Notes under the pieces: generated by a model
What the model saw: the letters and a program-made list of their open reading frames with translations, nothing else
Database searches by the model: none
What the model was told of the DNA's origin: nothing
Assembly: GCA_033398695.1 (NCBI GenBank)
Contig: CM065818.1
Location: 79,976,092 to 80,040,091, forward strand
Length of the DNA: 64,000 nucleotides
Reading direction: 5' to 3'
DNA from: Orobanche coerulescens
Lineage: Eukaryota; Streptophyta; Magnoliopsida; Lamiales; Orobanchaceae
Shown here: positions 1 through 10,665 of the stretch, piece after piece
How positions within the stretch are numbered: position 1 is the stretch's first letter
How the letters are laid out: each line of letters begins with the position of its first letter
Translations under genes and position numbers: made by a program

Positions 1-1101
1 CAACAACCACAAAGCTGTAGGAATACCTGAAAAAGCTTCAAAATGAAAAATGGATGAGCATTGTATCCAATATTTACAGAGGCACAAAATTCACAAGGCA
101 CTTCATAGAGCAATATTGTGCGGACAATGGCATACATCATGAATACTCAGCAGCCCATACTCCTCAACAAAGGGTGTTGTTGAGCAAAGAACAGGACGCT
201 GAACGAGGCAACAAGAACTATGATAGTTGCAAGCAAGTTGCCACATCATTTATGGGGAGAAGAAACAAATACAGTGTTTTATACACAAAATTGTTGTATC
301 AACAACTAGCACCACAACAAAACTGCATGCGAGGTATGGAATAATAAAACTCCTATGGTTTCGTATATTCTCATTTTTTGATGCAGGTGTTACGTTCTTA
401 ACATTGGAAAGGATCAATTCAAGACCTTCGATGAGAAATCAGATTAAGGTATATTATTGGATACTCCTCTATTATTAAGGCATTTAGGATATTCAACAAA
501 AGAAAACTGACAAAGTAGGAGTAAGTCCATGTGGTCTTCGATGAACCCCATTGCGACCCTATAGGAATAGAAAACCTAACCAAAGTCATCCAGATGTTAT
601 TTCTTGAAGGAATCCCACAGACTCCGGAAGAACCTGTTGTCGATCTAAAAAATCAATCCCGCTGCTGTAAGAATAAAAGAATTAGTCAAAGTTAATGCTG
701 TGGAAGCTGAAGCTGAACCTACAGCTCAACAGGACAAGGAAAAGGATGCTGAACTAGAACCCAATAGGAGATGGTTAAGAGATCACCCTCAGGAGTTGAT
801 CATTGGTGATATTGATGCTGGTTTTTCCACCAGAAAAAGAATATAGAGTACACAAAGACCTGTTCTCTATGCATAATAGGATATAGAATCTGGATCTGAA
901 TAGTCTCCATTCCCTGTACGAGAGTCTAAAGCTGAACTTCGGAGACTTGCCATGTGCACACTAGCCATATTCCTAGATCAGTCTGAACCTGTTTTGACTA
1001 CTGAAGCTTTCAATAATTCTCACTGGATCTCATCTATGGAAGAAGAGATCAATGTTTTCGAAATAAATAATGTTTGGTACCTAGTCCCCAGACCAACCCA
1101 T
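1..1101 (+). pseudogene. Sire-A: degraded Copia pol remnant (integrase to start of RT)
   Basis: Remnant of a plus-strand Copia polyprotein that enters from outside the window. Bases 1-350 encode a decayed integrase core; the stretch RGTKF then EQYCADNGIHHEYSAAHTPQQ corresponds to the region between the second catalytic Asp and the Glu of Copia integrases, and the expected N-G-V-x-E-R catalytic Glu segment is scrambled. Bases 370-950 carry frameshifted pieces of the integrase C-terminus and linker, including a W-L-R-D-H-P motif typical just before RT. Bases 952-1101 encode the RT start: NNSHWISSMEEEINVFE, then VWYLVPRP. RT stops abruptly where the LTR of Sire-B begins, so Sire-B probably inserted here. 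The matching right half of RT is not seen elsewhere in the window. Family (Sirevirus-like) is inferred from similarity to Sire-B. Confidence 0.8.
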
Positions 1102-2717
1102 TGTAGGTCACAAGTCGTCAGGAATAAGTCTAGAGGGGGTGAAAAGACTTACTAAACTCTTTTCTGAATCGCAGGTGAGTTTCTCAACTGTGATTAAGTT
1201 CAAGTGACTTATGTCGACTGCAGACAGATAATACGGAAGACACAGCTGATAATAATGCAGGTGACTTATGTCGACTGCATATAACTTTCTAATGGAATAG
1301 TAAATATGTATGCAGCACTTATGTATGATGTTTAAAGCAGTAAATCACACAAGAACTTATAATGATCTCAGAGATAGAGTAATCATCTACTAATCCAATT
1401 CTCTCCAAACCAGTTGGAGATAAATTCACTATAACTGTCAACCAGTGACAAAGGTTACAATTAACTCTTCCTTGTTACAACAGCTTCCAATCAGTGGAAA
1501 CCCGTAGCCATTGCAACTCCCTTTACTACCTAGCACCTCTTGATTGAAAACTTGTGGATGCCGCAACAACTCTCGAGTAGTCTATCACCTTCCAATCAAG
1601 AACTCGTGGATGCCTTACCAGTCGCGAAACTTCTGAAACCTCGTTCTCAGAAGTACCCCGGACTCAGCTTTTTAAGACAAGTGTGTTGTCTTCTCCAACT
1701 AAGAGCTTCTTCGAATATGAACTTGAATGCTTGCTCTTCACGATGTTATAGATTGATTTGATTGCTTTGTTTGCTTTATTTAATTGTAAGTATAATTTGC
1801 ATCATACTTTGCTCAGTTCTGATCTTCAGATATTTATAGTACGAATATTGAGCTTCTCTTAATAGCCGTTGTATCACTGTAACAAATTGGTCCGTTAGAG
1901 AGTAGACTTCTTTGTTTATCTTATCAACCCATTGCACGGCTTGATTCCCTTTTCAATTCTGACCGTTTGAAAGAATTCTTTTGGTCGCGCCGCTTTTCTT
2001 GATTTGTATATTCATAAGTCTTCAGTATGCCAATCTCAGGGAATATTATATTCCTACCTTTCCGGGAATCTTTTCGGTTTGTCTCCTTACGTCTGCATGT
2101 GGATTTCCGTTATTGTTGACTTCGACACTTGCTGACTTGACTAAGTTACTTGGCTTATATATTGTCTGAGAACTCATCTAATATCTCTTGGTCAAACCTG
2201 CCTGATGTGCGATCAACCTTCTCTGATGTAAAACTTCTGTGATATAACTTGGTAAAAGTTCTCTGAGATAAAGTTCTCTGATCTGGTCTTGACTGAAGTT
2301 CTCTGACCTGATGGATGTTCTCTGTTCGGATGGCCAAACTTCAGCTGATATAGATCTCGTCTGATAACTTGACTGCAGATGGGTTTTGGTTAAACCTATC
2401 TGATATTCCCGTTTGACCAATACTTGACTGATGTAGCGCCTTTTTCATAACTTAACTGCAGCTTATTTTTGGTCAAACCTCTCTGAGGTTTTGACCAAAC
2501 GTGTCTGATAATGAACTTGCCTAAAACTTCTATGATATATGGCAGTTCTATACTTAGTCGCTTTTTCTTACTGGTCAACTTTTGATTAAGACTTAGCCTA
2601 AATTTTAAGGCCTATAGAAGATACTCATTTGGTTATTCTTTAAAGTGTTAGAACTTACATTTGAATAAATAACAATACAGGGATGACATCATCAAAATCT
2701 AACAGGTACTCCTAACA
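1102..2717 (-). repeat. 3' LTR of Sire-B
   Basis: Minus strand starts TGTTAGGAGTACC at 2717 directly after the PPT. The far end is inferred at 1102 (minus strand ...GACCTACA), because the Sire-A RT reading frame stops there and a CACCCCCTCTAG motif common near Sirevirus LTR ends lies just inside. The middle and end align by eye with the Sire-C LTR (35848-37163), including a TATA-like CTATAAATATC and a run about GGAGAAGACAACA. The downstream boundary could be off by some tens of bases because the 5' LTR is absent. Confidence 0.7.
2160..2580 (-). repeat. Degenerate short-repeat array with W-box-like cores in the Sire-B LTR
   Basis: A stretch of imperfect short repeats. In element orientation the units resemble ATCAG followed by a variable base pair, AGTTT or AGGTTT, and often TTTGACC or GGTCAAA. 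TTGACC is the core of the W-box bound by WRKY factors in plants. The array lies upstream of the TATA-like CTATAAATATC, so in U3. The same kind of array occurs in the Sire-C LTR at 36020-36440. That it acts as an enhancer is inference. Confidence 0.55.
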
Positions 2718-2733
2718 ATTTCCCCCTATTTTG
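2718..2733 (-). other. Polypurine tract of Sire-B
   Basis: Minus strand reads AAAATAGGGGGAAAT directly before the LTR start TGTTAGG. This is the usual plus-strand priming site for LTR retrotransposons and fixes the orientation of the element. Confidence 0.8.
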
Positions 2734-2980
2734 ATGATGGCAAAACTTAAAGCATTCAAATGTAAAAACAAGTCTGCACAAAATAAAGTACAAGACACAA
2801 GTAAAACTCAGTATTTTTGAGACAACTAGTGGTTGTCATTCAAGTTACTGTTATGAATTTATATTGATGTTACATTACAGTGCAGTTTGAATGAAACAAA
2901 ATGCAAGTAAAAAATTTCAAGTATTACAAAATTACAAGTAAATTACAAAAAAAAATTACAAGTAAATTATAAATAAAAGT

Positions 2981-3690
2981 TTATCTTCCTCTCCCTATTC
3001 CTCTTCCTCTGAACCTGGCTGGAGGGAGTGAATTCAATGGCTTGCCTCCAATTGGTCTCTTAGTTACTGGGGCTAACCTATATTTCCTTTTAATTACCAA
3101 TGAAGCAAATTGTTGCTGCTCTGGAGATGTGAAGTTATTTTCAATGCATAGTTCTCTGATTTCTTCCTGAAGAGCCATCTCATCAAGTTCATTATTCAAC
3201 AGTGTAGGTACTTCTTCAGGTCTGAAATTAGGAATCCTTGGATAGGCATTGAAATTCTTTGCAGCATATTTCTTTAAAACTTCCCAGAGTTTTGGAAAAT
3301 TCATGTCCATGAAGTTAATAAATGTTTACTGTGGGGAGCAGTCTTTGTCTTGAAGCATCTCCCAGAGATAGTACTTTTCTATAAACTGCTTCCTAACACT
3401 TTCTCACATTGGCGTTGCCTCAACAGGCAAGTTCTCTTTAACATATTGCAGTTCCTTGTCTTCCCATTGGTACCTCACCTCTGGTTCATGACCAGTTCTC
3501 TTCCTTCTGCAGGTGGGTCTGATGGTGCAGTTGGTTCTTTCCTTTTCAGGTGAGAGGTTCCTGCTTGTATGAGAGGGAGGTCTTGTCTTGTCATTTCTTA
3601 CCTATCTTCTCCCTACATTCTTTATTTCCCCTTGCCCTTTTCATCCCCTTTTTTGCCAGCATCAATAATTGTGGCTAGCTGCTCCTCCAC
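2981..3690 (-). pseudogene. Sire-B env-position ORF, 3' segment
   Basis: C-terminal part of the extra ORF located after RNase H. The last 109 codons (3310-2981) are open, begin near MDMNFPKLWEVLKKYAAK and end in an Arg/Gly-rich tail (RFRGRGIGRGR). Bases 3311-3690 continue the same protein with frame breaks; a Q-F-I-E-K-Y-Y-L-W motif is recognisable. The same protein, in the same position before a 3' LTR, is found in Sire-C at 35100-35610, ending TRGRGR. The function of such ORFs in Sireviruses is unproven; they are called env-like because of their position. I see no clear signal peptide or transmembrane segment here. TRG is inserted at its upstream edge. Confidence 0.65.
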
Positions 3691-3695
3691 CCTAC
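3691..3695. repeat. Left target-site duplication of TRG (CCTAC)
   Basis: CCTAC lies directly before the LTR start TGATACGAAT and is repeated at 7769-7773 directly after the last LTR base. A 5-bp duplication is normal for LTR retrotransposon integration and shows that TRG is a complete, single insertion. Confidence 0.95.
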
Positions 3696-4947
3696 TGATA
3701 CGAATTACGTATATAAGTGTACGTAAAACGTATAAAATACAACGGAAGATTATCACGGCTTTTAAAAGTATCAAAGTAACGATAAAAATAAAAGGTGGTG
3801 GCCGAAATTATATGGTTTTCGGCCGTGAGGTAGGATAGTGTATGGATTTTAATGTGTTTTATCGAATTAGACCTATAACTCGATAAAGATAATCTCTCCT
3901 CAAGACCTATTGAGAATTGATCAAGTTAAAATTCGAGACGCGTCGAAATAATAACCAAGGTTTTGTTGAACTCGTTCAACGTATATTTCAAGAGAAATAC
4001 AATGTTTTATAAATTTCAAGATATCTTTCAAGGGCTGAAAATGTGGCTTATAAATAGCCATTACAAGATCACACAAAAATCAACTAAAATCAAACAAAGA
4101 TTAAACAATTCTAACAAGACAACAAAAATCAACACCAAGCTTCCATCCTCCTTGATTTGGTTCGATTTATTGAAGTGGGGGGGGGGGGGGACCCAAAATC
4201 TTCTCCATTTGATCTTCTTGTAAGACTTTGAAAAATGTAGACATGAACTTGAAAAATGAAGGCATGGAAAATCTTCATCAATCTTGGACAAAATCTTCAC
4301 AAATCTTCATCAATTTTCGGCCATAAAAATCACTGCACATTTGAACGGTTTGTGTGGCTTGATATAAGCATAATTGGACCTTGTACCGTTTCACATGATT
4401 TATAGATCTTTCTTTTATCTTTCCATGGCCGCTTGAATCACCTAAGTCGGACTTCGTATGAGAGAGTTATGATTAAAATACCAAAACTGCTACGAAATAG
4501 TCATACGCGCGGGAATTGGTAATTTTGTCCGCTTTTCGCCTTTTTCACTCGGACTAGTAAATTTCGGATCATGACTAGTCAATCTTGAGCAAATCTTCAC
4601 CAAAGACAAGAAACAAAATAAAATAACTAATCATGTTAGAAGACTTTGGTTTGATTCTTGATGATTATTATTATCATGCTTTGATGACTTTGTTGCCATG
4701 TAGGTGACTTATTCAAGGGAGGGGAACCATCGGTTTCAATGCATGAAGAAGGTGGATGAGTGCATGGTTCGTAATTTCTTCATGCATACGTAAAATATGT
4801 TCAAGGTTACTTCAAGTCTCGTATTAGTCGTCTCGTCCAAAGAAGTAAGTGCATGTCGTGTAGGTGCATGTGTGTGCATGGCCGTATGCATGGTTGCATG
4901 GTCGTCTACGTCATCTTTCTTCGGTTGGCCATGTCGATCTCGTATCA
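3696..4947 (-). repeat. 3' LTR of TRG
   Basis: Plus strand begins TGATACGAATTACG and ends CTCGTATCA; the ends form an 8-bp inverted repeat (TGATACGA/TCGTATCA). Length is 1252 bp. It contains a poly-G run of 14 (4177-4190) where the other LTR has only GTGAGGGGG. A TATA-like palindromic TTATAAATAG lies near 4045. The block at about 3857-3975 matches the CRM-A LTR near 54092-54215. Confidence 0.95.
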
Positions 4948-4961
4948 TCCCCTCTTCCTTT
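4948..4961 (-). other. Polypurine tract of TRG, with vestigial pol tail just upstream
   Basis: Minus strand reads AAAGGAAGAGGGGA immediately before TGATACGAG. Just upstream, between the gag stop and the PPT, one frame reads LDSRTNLFKGRGDDT. This resembles the common C-terminal end of Gypsy pol polyproteins (an L-D-S-R-T-N-x-F segment followed by a short acidic end). It suggests TRG arose by internal deletion of an autonomous Gypsy element. Confidence 0.8.
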
Positions 4962-4981
4962 AAAGAGATTCGTCCTCGAAT

Positions 4982-6193
4982 CTAAAATCCAAGGACGGTT
5001 GGTATTAGGATAGGGTTGTGCTTCTCCGGGTTGAAGATGTAATTTTCGTCGGATGTGTTGACGTTTGCTTGGGATTGCATTTTTAAAAGAACAACCTGCA
5101 AAATAAAAACAAACGACGTATCTGGGTGTCTACCATTTCCCTTAACGGAATCCCCAAAAAAAGATTTGTGGTTTAACGGAATAATTTCCATTTCCGGTGT
5201 CATGTGGGCACAAATCTTGTCCTCATTCCTTTCATCAATGAGTTCGTCTTTTACTATTTTCCAGTCACATGTAGCCACATAGCTTTTGCGTTGGTCGGTG
5301 TCGGGAACCTGATCAATGAGAACAATTGGATTGGGATCCTCCAATTTTTTAACAATAATAGAAATATCCTCATAGAAATTTTGGGGAACAATCGCCTTGT
5401 CCTCAATCTCTTCATCTTCTGTAGCTCGGGAAACGGACGGTTGTGTAGAACTAAAAAGTATACTTGTGAGTTCCTCACTCGTTAACTCGTCCTGATGCTC
5501 CAAATCATTTGAAACCGATTTGGTTTCTAAAGTACGAAGAACTAAGTCTGTATCATAATCGGGAGGATCGTAAACTACACATTCTTCTTCTCCTTCGTCC
5601 TCTATATCAAACTTGAGAATGTCGCCTAGCCTTTCTTGTTCTTCCTCGGCTATTAACTCGTCTCGGGTAGCAAGAGTCGGGCAAACATCTTGCACATGAT
5701 CGAACCTTTGGCCAATGAAACAACTCACCTCCAGCAAACTCGTCTCATTAGGCAAGTCGAGAGATTTAGAAACCGAGTTGGGGGCTGATGTTGTTACGAT
5801 TTTGAGAGCCGAACTCGAGCCGAAAGGTACGTATCTCTTGCGAAGTTTTCTTTTCAACGACTCCCACGAACGGATCTTGTTTTTTCCAGCACGAGTCCTT
5901 TGCTTCTTCTTTAATTCGAACCAAACTGAAGCGCCTTTAACCAACTTGATAATTGCATATCTGCAACGCTTCTCATCGTCAAGACCTTTAAACTCGAACA
6001 AGCGATCCATCTTACGTTCCCATTCCAAATAAATTTCGAGGTCGGTACCTCCGATGAACTTCGGAAGTTCGTTCAACTCGAACTCGTTAGTATGGCATGG
6101 GGAACATAGGCCTTCTCCTCCTCGTCGAGGTTCCGGTAAGTCATGTAAAGCATCACGTAGCTTTACCAAGAATTCGGAGATGGTCATGTCCAT
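4982..6193 (-). CDS. TRG Gag polyprotein (retrotransposon gag domain, no zinc knuckle)
   Basis: An uninterrupted 403-codon ORF, the only full-length intact coding sequence in the left half of the window. Residues about 40-140 match the plant retrotransposon gag (capsid-like) domain: LPKFIGGTDLEIYLEWERKM, then CRYAIIKLVKGASVWFELK, WESLKRKLRKRYVP. The second half is acidic (clusters such as EEEQERLGD and EDEGEEECVVYDPPD) and lacks a CCHC knuckle, protease or pol motifs. The start was chosen as the first Met (MDMTISEF), about 310 bp downstream of the PBS. The product should assemble virus-like particles in the cytoplasm and package element RNA. Selection to keep it open, in an element without pol, is inferred from the lack of breaks. 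The role of the acidic C-terminal half is unknown. Confidence 0.88.
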   Translation of the reverse strand: MDMTISEFLVKLRDALHDLPEPRRGGEGLCSPCHTNEFELNELPKFIGGTDLEIYLEWERKMDRLFEFKGLDDEKRCRYAIIKLVKGASVWFELKKKQRTRAGKNKIRSWESLKRKLRKRYVPFGSSSALKIVTTSAPNSVSKSLDLPNETSLLEVSCFIGQRFDHVQDVCPTLATRDELIAEEEQERLGDILKFDIEDEGEEECVVYDPPDYDTDLVLRTLETKSVSNDLEHQDELTSEELTSILFSSTQPSVSRATEDEEIEDKAIVPQNFYEDISIIVKKLEDPNPIVLIDQVPDTDQRKSYVATCDWKIVKDELIDERNEDKICAHMTPEMEIIPLNHKSFFGDSVKGNGRHPDTSFVFILQVVLLKMQSQANVNTSDENYIFNPEKHNPILIPTVLGF

Positions 6194-6503
6194 CTCTTCT
6201 AATGATCAAGAAACTGAGCAGAAAATTTGCTAAGAAATCCGTGAAGAATGAACCAAGAAGATGATCAAAGAATCTGATCTCCACCGTTCAGACTGTAGTT
6301 CGATGAGTTGGCTTACCTTTGTCAAAATTTTGTGACGATCCAACGGTCCAATCCACGTGAAACTTTATTTTCTTCCGACTGCGCCAATCTGCCAATGTTA
6401 TGTGAAAATTCTTCTAACCGTGAAGAACAACCCAAGAAGGTGACTAAATACTTCAACAAAAAAAATTCGGTGAATATAGTTGATCGCCCAAGGAGATGAC
6501 CTT

Positions 6504-6517
6504 GGGCTCCGATAGCA
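6504..6517 (-). other. Primer binding site of TRG (tRNA-Met-like)
   Basis: Minus strand, four bases after the 5' LTR end, reads TGCTATCGGAGCCC. It differs at two positions from the tRNA-iMet PBS core TGGTATCAGAGC common in plant LTR elements. Confidence 0.7.
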
Positions 6518-6521
6518 CTTA

Positions 6522-7768
6522 TGATACGAATTACGTATATAAGTGTACGTAAAACGTATAAAATACAACGGAAGATTATCACGGCTTTTAAAAGTATCAA
6601 AGTAACGATAAAAATAAAAGGTGGTGGCCGAAATTATATGGTTTTCGGCCGTGAGGTAGGATATTGTATGGATTTGAATGTGTTTTATCGAATTAGACCT
6701 ATAACTCGATAAAGATAATCTCTCCTCAAGACCTATTGAGAATTGATCAAGTTAAAATTCGAGACGCGTCGAAATAATAACCAAGGTTTTGTTGAACTCG
6801 TTCAACGTATATTTCAAGAGAAATACAATGTTTTATAAATTTCAAGATATCTTTCAAGGGCTGAAAATGTGGCTTATAAATAGCCATTACAAGATCACAC
6901 AAAAATCAACTAAAATCAAACAAAGATTAAATAATTCTAACAAGACAACAAAAATCAACATCAAGCTTCCATCCTCCTTGATTTGGTTCGATTTATTGAA
7001 GTGTGAGGGGGACCCAAAATCTTCTCCATTTGATCTTCTTGTAAGACTTTGAAAAATGTAGACATGAACTTGAAAAATGAAGGCATGGAAAATCTTCATC
7101 AATCTTGGACAAAATCTTCACAAATCTTCATCAATTTTCGGCCATAAAAATCACTGCACATTTGAACGGTTCGTGTGGCTTGATATAAGCATAATTGGAC
7201 CTTGTACCGTTTCACATGATTTATATATCTTTCTTTTATCTTTCCATGGCCGCTTGAATCACCTAAATCGGACTTCGTATGAGAGAGTTATGATTAAAAT
7301 ACCAAAACTGCTACGAAATAGTCATACACGCGGGAATTGGTAATTTTGTCCGCTTTTCGCCTTTTTCACTCGGACTAGTAAATTTCGGATCATGACTAGT
7401 CAATCTTGAGAAAATCTTCACCAAAGACAAGAAACAAAATAAAATAACTAATCATGTTAGAAGACTTTGGTTTGATTCTTGATGATTATTATTATCATGC
7501 TTTGATGACTTTGTTGCCATGTAGGTGACTTATTCAAGGGAGGGGAACCATCGGTTTCAATGCATGAAGAAGGTGGATGAGTGCATGGTTCGTAATTTCT
7601 TCATGCATACGTAAAATATGTTCAAGGTTACTTCAAGTCTCGTATTAGTCGTCTCGTCCAAAGAAGTAAGTGCATGTCGTGTAGGTGCATGTGTGTGCAT
7701 GGCCGTATGCATGGTTGCATGGTCGTCTACGTCATCTTTCTTCGGTTGGCCATGTCGATCTCGTATCA
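6522..7768 (-). repeat. 5' LTR of TRG
   Basis: 1247 bp, same termini as the other copy (TGATACGAATT...CTCGTATCA). The few differences from 3696-4947 are mostly C/T and G/A transitions, as expected from deamination of methylated cytosine. Followed by the second CCTAC duplication at 7769-7773. Confidence 0.95.
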
Positions 7769-7773
7769 CCTAC
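7769..7773. repeat. Right target-site duplication of TRG (CCTAC)
   Basis: Matches 3691-3695 exactly. Sequence beyond resumes the interrupted Sire-B env-position ORF. Confidence 0.95.
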
Positions 7774-10185
7774 TCATGAATTGAGACATTCCAAGAGGCA
7801 TTCTGGAATTTGAGGGTGTTGGGGAAGGTTCCTTCTTGTTGAGCAAGGTGTCCATCTTGTCATTGAGGGACTGTAGGTCAGGCTTCACTTCGGTTGCTAG
7901 AAGCTTGGCAACTGTTTCCTCTACAAGTCTTCTGATCAGGTCAGTCATGGCAGGTGAGAGTTGGACTTCAGGTGCTATCTGAGGGTCATTTTCATCTGAG
8001 TCTTCTTGTGCAGTTGACTTCCTGGCAGTTGACTTTTTCGAAGGTAACTTCTATCAGCTGCTTCCTGATTTGATGGGGTCTGATCAGGGTGCCTGACTTA
8101 TCCTCCTCTGTGGGATGATGGGATCTAGATGCCTGATCAGATGCATCACCCTCATCATCCCTCCTTTGCTCATCTTTCTTTTCTTCATCTTTTTCTTTCT
8201 CTTTTCTTTTTCTTTTTCTTCTTCTTTTTCCTTCTCTTCCTCTTCTTTCTCCTTATCATCTTCCTTCTCTTTTTCAACTTCTTCTTTTTCAACTTCTTTT
8301 TCTTCATAATTTTCAACTACTTCTGGAACTTTTTCAACTTCTGCCACTTCTACAATATTTTCAACTCCATCATTTTCAGCTTTCTCCTTTTCAATTCCCT
8401 TTTGTTCAATTTCAACAGTGGTAGTTATTTTAAATTCTCTCCTGTCTCGTTCCTCCTTCCTTCCTTCATCCTAACCTTCAAAAATTTTCCTCTGCAGTAC
8501 ATCCTTCATTACTTGCAGGATGAATTGGTCCATGTTTTGTTTGAAGTGGGAGATGAACCAATTCTCCTAAAGTAAGGTCTGCACATCAGTCTATTGACAA
8601 AAATACATAACAAGCTATTCCACAGCGATAGGATGTTCCAAGGTACTTCTCTCCACAAATTCTTTAAGTTGAGAGAAGGAATACATTCTAAATTATTTCC
8701 ATTCCTCATACGTGTTGATAAGGGAATAACTTAAAACTTCCTTTCTTACCAACTGAAGTTGAGATGTGGTAAGTCTAAGGGGTTGATCATCCTCAGGTTG
8801 AAAGTGTAGTATGTATCAAGTATATGAATTGTCTCCTCTGCCTCTTCTTCCTATGTCATGCTTGGAAGAGTCAAGAGTGGAATTACTTCAGCCATAAGCC
8901 CTGTCTGATCTGGCTGAGCTGGATGATCTTCAGCAGGAGCAGGTGCAGGTGATATAATGATTTGCATCTAAGTTGAGGTTTCTTCAACTGGTGCAGGTGA
9001 TCTCTGCACTTCTTCTTCGCCTTCTTATGGGTGGTCCACCAAGCCTCTATGCTTCTTGGGGGACTTATCTGGAGATGATGTGATATAGACAACCTCCTTT
9101 ATTGAAGGTAACTTCCTCTTTAATAGCTCAGACAGAGGAAGATTGTCATTGTCGGAGTCATCTTTAGGTAACTGCTCAACTACAGGTGACTTCTCAACTG
9201 CAGGTAACTTTAGAATTTCAGCTGCATAAGGGGTTGAGCTTATCTCCTCTGGAGGTATCTCAGAGGGGTTTTGGTTGGCTACATCAGAGCAAACTTCATC
9301 TGAGTCCGGAGGTGCTCTGTAGGGAGAAGTCCCACTTGTCATCTCCCTCAAAATCTTAGCTGCATTCCTTTCTTCTCCCAACTTTTTCAAAGTTTCTTGG
9401 TCTAGGTGACCAAGTCTTTGCTTCCGTGGAAGGTGTCTACAGCTCCTTTCGCCTTTCCGAGGAACTCCAAGATCCAACTGATCTGGGTTCCATAAGCTAG
9501 TTTCTGCTTGAATTTCTTCTCCTCTTCATTCCAGCTAACTTTGTTGACTTCTCGTACTAATTGCCTGTAGATGTAGTCAGGCCAGTTAATCCTTTGCTGC
9601 GGAATGAGAGTTCCCATCACTGTGAATTTGGCAGATGATAACTGATCATAGCTGCCGGCCATGCCCATGACAATTTTTTTGTGATGTCAAGGACATATCT
9701 GTAATCCTTTTTGAGGTTGCCTCTTTTCGCCGTAAGCTTGACTTTGTTTGGCTGTTCTGGTAATTTGATTTCATACCAAATTTCAGTGACGCTTTGCTTT
9801 GGGGCTTCGACTGCAATGCCCTTGTTCTCCATTTTGAAAGCATCAGCAATGGTTTGAGGTGTGATGTTTATTTCTTCTCAAAAATTGAGCTCGTGATACA
9901 GCGTTTAGTGACTCGTGATTCCTTGAAGAAGCAGATGACGGTTTCCTTAAATAGTTGCTTCGGGTTGATGTCAAGAAAATGGTAGATATCATTTTTCTTC
10001 ATCATTCGGATAGCATGTCTCATTTTGTCAGTGTCCGCCATGTTTGCCTCTAGTAATCCTTCGAAATCAACTACGATGCTGAATATAATCTGCTCATTCA
10101 CCATTTTGAGGTTAACTCCTTTGAAGTATTGGGTGGAATCAATTTCTGCAAAAATAAGGTTTTGATTAGTGCAGTGAATATTCAA
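7774..10185 (-). pseudogene. Sire-B env-position ORF, 5' and middle segments
   Basis: Frameshifted but recognisable protein, read on the minus strand from MNIHCTNQNLIFAEIDS (10185). Recognisable pieces: 10185-9868 with DIYHFLDINPKQLFKE; 9832-9402 with the block AKRGNLKKDYRY; 9477-9025 acidic/Pro-rich with SSPDKSPKK; 8347-8084, a Glu/Lys-rich low-complexity domain; and 7948-7774 with AVAKLLATEVKP-like sequence. The homologous protein in Sire-C (32050-35610) shows the same order, with blocks AKKGDLKKEYRY and AVAKLLATEVKP. Conservation of the order in two independent copies shows it was a real ORF of the family. The Glu/Lys-rich part looks coiled-coil or disordered. Function unknown. Confidence 0.7.
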
Positions 10186-10429
10186 AGGTCTTTTCTGCTT
10201 TTGAAAACTAGGGTAATCTTAAAGACGGTAAAGATTTCTGAAATGATTTCCATCATCTAAAATAGCCACTCGAAGAGACGTTTGAATTTAATAATTAAAA
10301 TAAGTGATGGCGGTTCGAATTTTGAAAAATTGACGGTTGGAGTTGATTGTATGTCGTGGAGGTAGACGTGGAAGTAGTGTGATCGTGTATTATTAGCCAC
10401 GTGTAATAAAGTTAAGTATTAAAAGAAAC

Positions 10430-10665
10430 AGAAAAACTTAGTTGGTTGACTTTTTGACTTCTTGTCTGCTCTGCATCAGGTGAGTCATATCGCCTGTGGT
10501 TGATATCAGCTAACTTTTCCTTGTGTGGTATGATCAGGTAGCTTTCTCGCCTGGTCTACGCATCACGCTTTTCTTCGTTTGGTCTGATCATACATCAGGT
10601 AGCTTTTTCTTTACTGGTTCGGATGACTTTTTCTCCAGCTTTAGGTCAGGTGACTTTTCTCGCAT
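10430..10665 (-). repeat. Short degenerate repeats between Sire-B RNase H and the env-position ORF
   Basis: Plus strand shows repeated forms of ATCAGGTAGCTTTTTC (for example near 10530 and 10600) and CAGGTGACTTTT (near 10645). They resemble units in the Sire LTRs and one unit in the Copia-K LTR (near 40577). They lie between two ORFs, where a subgenomic promoter or splice acceptor might sit, but nothing in the sequence proves this. Confidence 0.4.

Larger units (their letters stand above)
3696..7768 (-). mobile_element. TRG: complete gag-only (TR-GAG type) non-autonomous Gypsy LTR retrotransposon
   Basis: About 4.07 kb. It has two nearly identical LTRs (3696-4947 and 6522-7768), perfect CCTAC target duplications, a PPT, a tRNA-Met-like PBS and one open minus-strand gag ORF, but no protease, RT, RNase H or integrase. 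This is the architecture described as TR-GAG (terminal-repeat retrotransposons with a GAG domain). It sits inside the env-position ORF of Sire-B. By eye the LTRs differ by only about ten substitutions plus a poly-G length change, so the insertion is young. Mobilisation must be in trans; CRM-A (53733-57087) is the best partner in the window because the LTRs share blocks. Confidence 0.92.

Noticed and set aside
4061..4300. Short ORFs in the TRG LTRs (also 4736-4948, 6887-7102, 7557-7769)
   Set aside because: Present in both LTR copies, no motifs, partly created by the poly-G run; treated as LTR sequence.
8129..8575. 148-codon plus-strand ORF rich in Phe/Leu
   Set aside because: Antisense of the Glu/Lys-rich domain of the Sire-B env-position ORF; low-complexity shadow.
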